Of a DNA stretch of 7,270 nt, positions 6,101-7,270 are shown one piece after another. Under the pieces are notes generated by a model. It worked only from the letters and a program-made list of their open reading frames with translations, ran no database searches and was not told the DNA's origin. Every line of letters begins with the position of its first letter. The stretch's first letter is position 1. The DNA comes from DASQGA01 sp038209555 (lineage in GTDB: Bacteria > Actinomycetota > Thermoleophilia > Gaiellales > Gaiellaceae): NCBI GenBank assembly GCA_038209555.1, contig JBBQXP010000124.1, positions 1 to 7,270 of the forward strand. The letters are read 5' to 3'. The translations under genes were made by a program, and so were the position numbers.

Positions 6101-6106
6101 CCGCCG
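6088..6106 (+). terminator. GC hairpin over the stop of the operon's last gene
   Basis: CGGCGG (6088-6093) pairs with CCGCCG (6101-6106) around the seven-base loop TAGGTAG, which contains the stop codon. It sits between the operon and the convergent minus-strand gene, so it could end transcription from either side. No U-run follows. Confidence 0.4.
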
Positions 6107-6342
6107 CAGTCTGGGTCGGCCGCCTCCCTCGCCCTCAGCCACGCGTACGGCGCGTGCGCCGGGTTCTTCGCCTCCCAGGCAGCGAGATAGAGATCGAGAT
6201 GCTGCTCTCCGCCCTCGCGCAGCGGCCATCCGGCACGCACATCGACCGTCTGGCCGCCGCAACGCATGGCTTTGCAACTCGAGGAGCTCAGGAACTCGAG
6301 CAGATCCTCAACGAGTGACGGATGACCTATTTCGATGATCAC
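6103..6342 (-). CDS. Small conserved soluble protein, C-terminal boundary unclear
   Basis: It starts at GTG 6342 with VIIEIGHPSLVEDLLEFL and continues through SSCKAMRCGGQTVDVRAGWP to a EQHLDLYLAAWEAKNPAHAPYAWL helix. The sequence of strand, helix, a Cys-x4-GG turn, strand and a Leu-Tyr-Leu-x-x-Trp helix resembles short (70-85 residue) actinobacterial proteins of unknown function. The coordinates given cover only this conserved-looking part (~80 residues). The frame has no stop there and stays open to 5590, antisense to the ZAS-Asp23 gene, where the translation turns into Ser/Thr/Arg-rich shadow sequence. The original stop may have been lost by a frameshift or point mutation. No good ribosome site is seen; TTGACC at 6403-6408 (minus strand) may be a -35 element. 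Confidence 0.55.
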
Positions 6343-6448
6343 GTGCCGCAGTTCGCGCCCCGACGAAGCGCCTACCTCTCACTGTCGTCAGAAACGTCCC
6401 GCGGTCAAGGGCCTGAGCGCTTCAAGTGGTAGAGGGCCATTGGGCTAA

Positions 6449-6521
6449 GACTGCGGCCGGGGCTCTTGCGGACCTCCTGGACAACCGAACGCTCTTGCCG
6501 GCGGACGAAGTTTCTGGTGCC
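6449..6521 (+). repeat. Imperfect direct repeat, copy B
   Basis: Second copy of the element at 900-971, in the same orientation, lying in the 250-base gap between two minus-strand genes (6343-6592). It starts GACTGCGGCC and ends ACGAAGTTTCTGGTGCC. One plus-strand frame through it reads EGHWAKTAAGALADLLDNR and then LLPADEV, which looks like protein, but the frame is short and has no clear start, so I do not call a gene. The rest of this gap has CTAGC/GCTAG (6563-6580) and GGCG-AAA-CGCC (6553-6563) hairpins just after the stop of the small gene at 6593. Confidence 0.6.
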
Positions 6522-6592
6522 GTGGGTGGACAGCAGCCGACTAGGGGGGTCTGGCGAAACGCCTAGCGAAACGAAGCTAGATGGGCGTGCGG

Positions 6593-6676
6593 CTATCTGG
6601 AGAAGCGTCCCCGACCAAAGAAGCCAAGGACGACCAACACAACAATGACAATGACGACGATCCAAAGAATCGACAC
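6593..6676 (-). CDS. 27-residue single-helix membrane microprotein
   Basis: A 28-codon frame from GTG 6676 to TAG 6593, with AAAGGA four bases upstream. After three residues the protein is one uninterrupted hydrophobic helix (LWIVVIVIVVLVVLGFF, ~4-20), followed by a basic tail GRGRFSR. This is the shape of the tiny hydrophobic peptides (Lmo0937- and DUF3309-like) common in Actinobacteria and often stress-induced. Codons are less GC-rich in third position than in the neighbours, as expected for runs of Ile and Val. It is too short for most gene callers. The ribosome site, the clean stop and the charge asymmetry support it as real. It may sit in the inner membrane, tail inside. Function unknown. 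Confidence 0.7.
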   Translation of the reverse strand: MSILWIVVIVIVVLVVLGFFGRGRFSR

Positions 6677-6708
6677 GTGATCCTTTCGGTTAGGAGCGTG
6701 CCGACTCT

Positions 6709-6734
6709 ATTCCCCGTCGGCTCGTCTCTGCAAC
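6709..6734 (-). promoter_or_regulatory. Possible SigB/SigF-type promoter for the microprotein
   Basis: On the minus strand GTTGCA (6729-6734) and GGGAAT (6709-6714) are 14 bases apart, resembling the general-stress pattern GTTT-N14-GGGTAT. Transcription would start near 6702, about 25 bases before GTG 6676. The match is partial, so this is a candidate only. Confidence 0.3.
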
Positions 6735-6773
6735 GTGAGCGGGCTTACGTGGGCGTCATCGGCGAGAGATTTT

Positions 6774-6798
6774 CCGGGAGCAGCTCCTGTTTGCCCGG
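6774..6798 (-). terminator. Possible hairpin after the 80-residue membrane-protein gene
   Basis: CCGGG and CCCGG (6774-6778 and 6794-6798) can pair. On the minus strand the hairpin lies just after the TAG at 6803-6805 and is followed by AAAATC rather than a U-run. An inner GGAGC-A-GCTCC (6777-6787) offers a competing fold. Weak call. Confidence 0.25.
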
Positions 6799-6802
6799 TG
6801 TG

Positions 6803-7045
6803 CTAGGCAGAGGCGATAAGCGCAACGCCCAATCCGAGAACGATAGTGGCGACAGCGAGCCATATCGAAGCCCAAAGACGAAGCTCCGAGGCGCTCGGCG
6901 GCGCTTCGCTACGGCGAGCCCAAATGAAGAGGAGCCATTGGGAGCGGCCTTGAATCCACCGTCCCGCTGGTGCCCGAATGACGCGAAGTGTCGGCCACGC
7001 CAACGCGAGGCCACAGGCGATGAGGAGCGCTCCGACGGCTACCAC
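6803..7045 (-). CDS. 80-residue two-helix membrane protein (hypothetical)
   Basis: It reads leftwards from GTG 7045 to TAG 6803. A first membrane helix at ~2-17 (VAVGALLIACGLALAW) is followed by a basic, Trp-rich middle (RVIRAPAGRWIQGRSQWLLFIWARR, ~21-45), a RLWASIWLAVATIVLGLGVALI helix at ~56-77, and a very short end. Such alternation of hydrophobic helices and basic, aromatic linkers is not expected from a chance frame. I do not recognise the family. No clear ribosome site precedes 7045, and a stop lies four codons upstream, so the start cannot be much earlier; a leaderless start is possible, as GGGTAG (7055-7060, minus strand) could act as a -10. Confidence 0.6.
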   Translation of the reverse strand: MVAVGALLIACGLALAWPTLRVIRAPAGRWIQGRSQWLLFIWARRSEAPPSASELRLWASIWLAVATIVLGLGVALIASA

Positions 7046-7270
7046 ACGTCCAAACTACCCGGAGGCTTCGCGACCTCGGCGAGCACGTGGGCTCGCTTGT
7101 ATTCGGCAGAACTTTGAGGGGTTACTCACAACGCCCCGGTCAATGCCTCTGCTAGAGCCGGAAGGTGCGCTGCGCATAAAGCTCCCATCCCAGCCATTGC
7201 ACCTGCCGACGCCCCCACCCATGATGGGAGGGGAAGACCTGCGGCATGAGATTACGAACCGGCGACCTCA
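7046..7270. other. Right-hand end without a certain gene
   Basis: The minus strand has an open frame entering at the right edge and ending at TAG 7152-7154. Its last residues, WGRRQVQWLGWELYAQRTFRL, look protein-like but match nothing I know. GGGG (7118-7121) and CCCC (7134-7137) lie after that stop and could form a small hairpin. On the plus strand, ATG 7246 or ATG 7221, with GGAGGGG nearby, could start a gene that leaves the window. The last ~20 bases also resemble the T-arm of a tRNA on the minus strand. None of these is strong enough to call. Confidence 0.25.

Noticed and set aside
6581..7117. Plus-strand open frame of 178 codons
   Set aside because: It is low in complexity and polar (Asn/Asp then Arg/Ser/Pro), and lies antisense to two better-supported small membrane-protein genes.
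1..7270. CRISPR array, rRNA, transposase or integrase gene
   Set aside because: No regularly spaced repeats, no rRNA-like sequence and no transposase or recombinase motifs were found on either strand.

Overview
The window is GC-rich, uses GTG and TTG starts freely, and joins genes by 4-base GTGA/ATGA stop-start overlaps. It carries several small proteins whose sequence style I associate with deep-branching soil Actinobacteria, most likely Thermoleophilia (Gaiellales/Solirubrobacterales). That placement is inferred from gene content and codon use and was not tested by phylogeny.

Layout. (1) Bases 1-601, minus strand: two tandem paralogues of a small cysteine-containing family (CxCx4C then a GH motif), translationally coupled by a GTGA overlap; the second runs off the left edge. 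(2) Bases 602-1030: no intact gene, but a degraded coding-like stretch and one copy of a ~72 bp imperfect direct repeat. (3) Bases 1031-2214, plus strand: a SnoaL/NTF2-like protein, a strong hairpin, then a two-helix membrane protein of unknown function. (4) Bases 2215-2639: a 425-base gap ending in a near-perfect ECF-sigma promoter (GGAACTT-N16-TCTAA). (5) Bases 2640-6100: a tight seven-gene operon with an Asp23/Gls24 protein, a divergent Asp23-like protein, two AmaP/DUF6286-like membrane anchors, a DUF2273-like small membrane protein, an ECF sigma factor, and a fusion of a zinc-binding anti-sigma (ZAS) motif to an Asp23 domain. (6) Bases 6103-7045, minus strand: a small soluble protein convergent with the operon, a 27-residue single-helix microprotein and an 80-residue two-helix membrane protein. 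The second repeat copy lies here. The last ~225 bases have no certain gene.

Main idea. In Firmicutes, Asp23 is held at the membrane by AmaP and is part of the cell-envelope stress response. Here the same module is wired to its own transcription switch. The last gene places an HxxxCxxC anti-sigma motif on an Asp23 domain, overlaps the stop of the ECF sigma gene, and has no membrane helix of its own. The simplest model is that the anti-sigma factor senses the state of the Asp23-AmaP layer through its Asp23 domain, and that released sigma fires the promoter at 2580-2607 to drive the whole operon. The domains, overlaps and promoter are visible in the sequence; the signalling model is inference.
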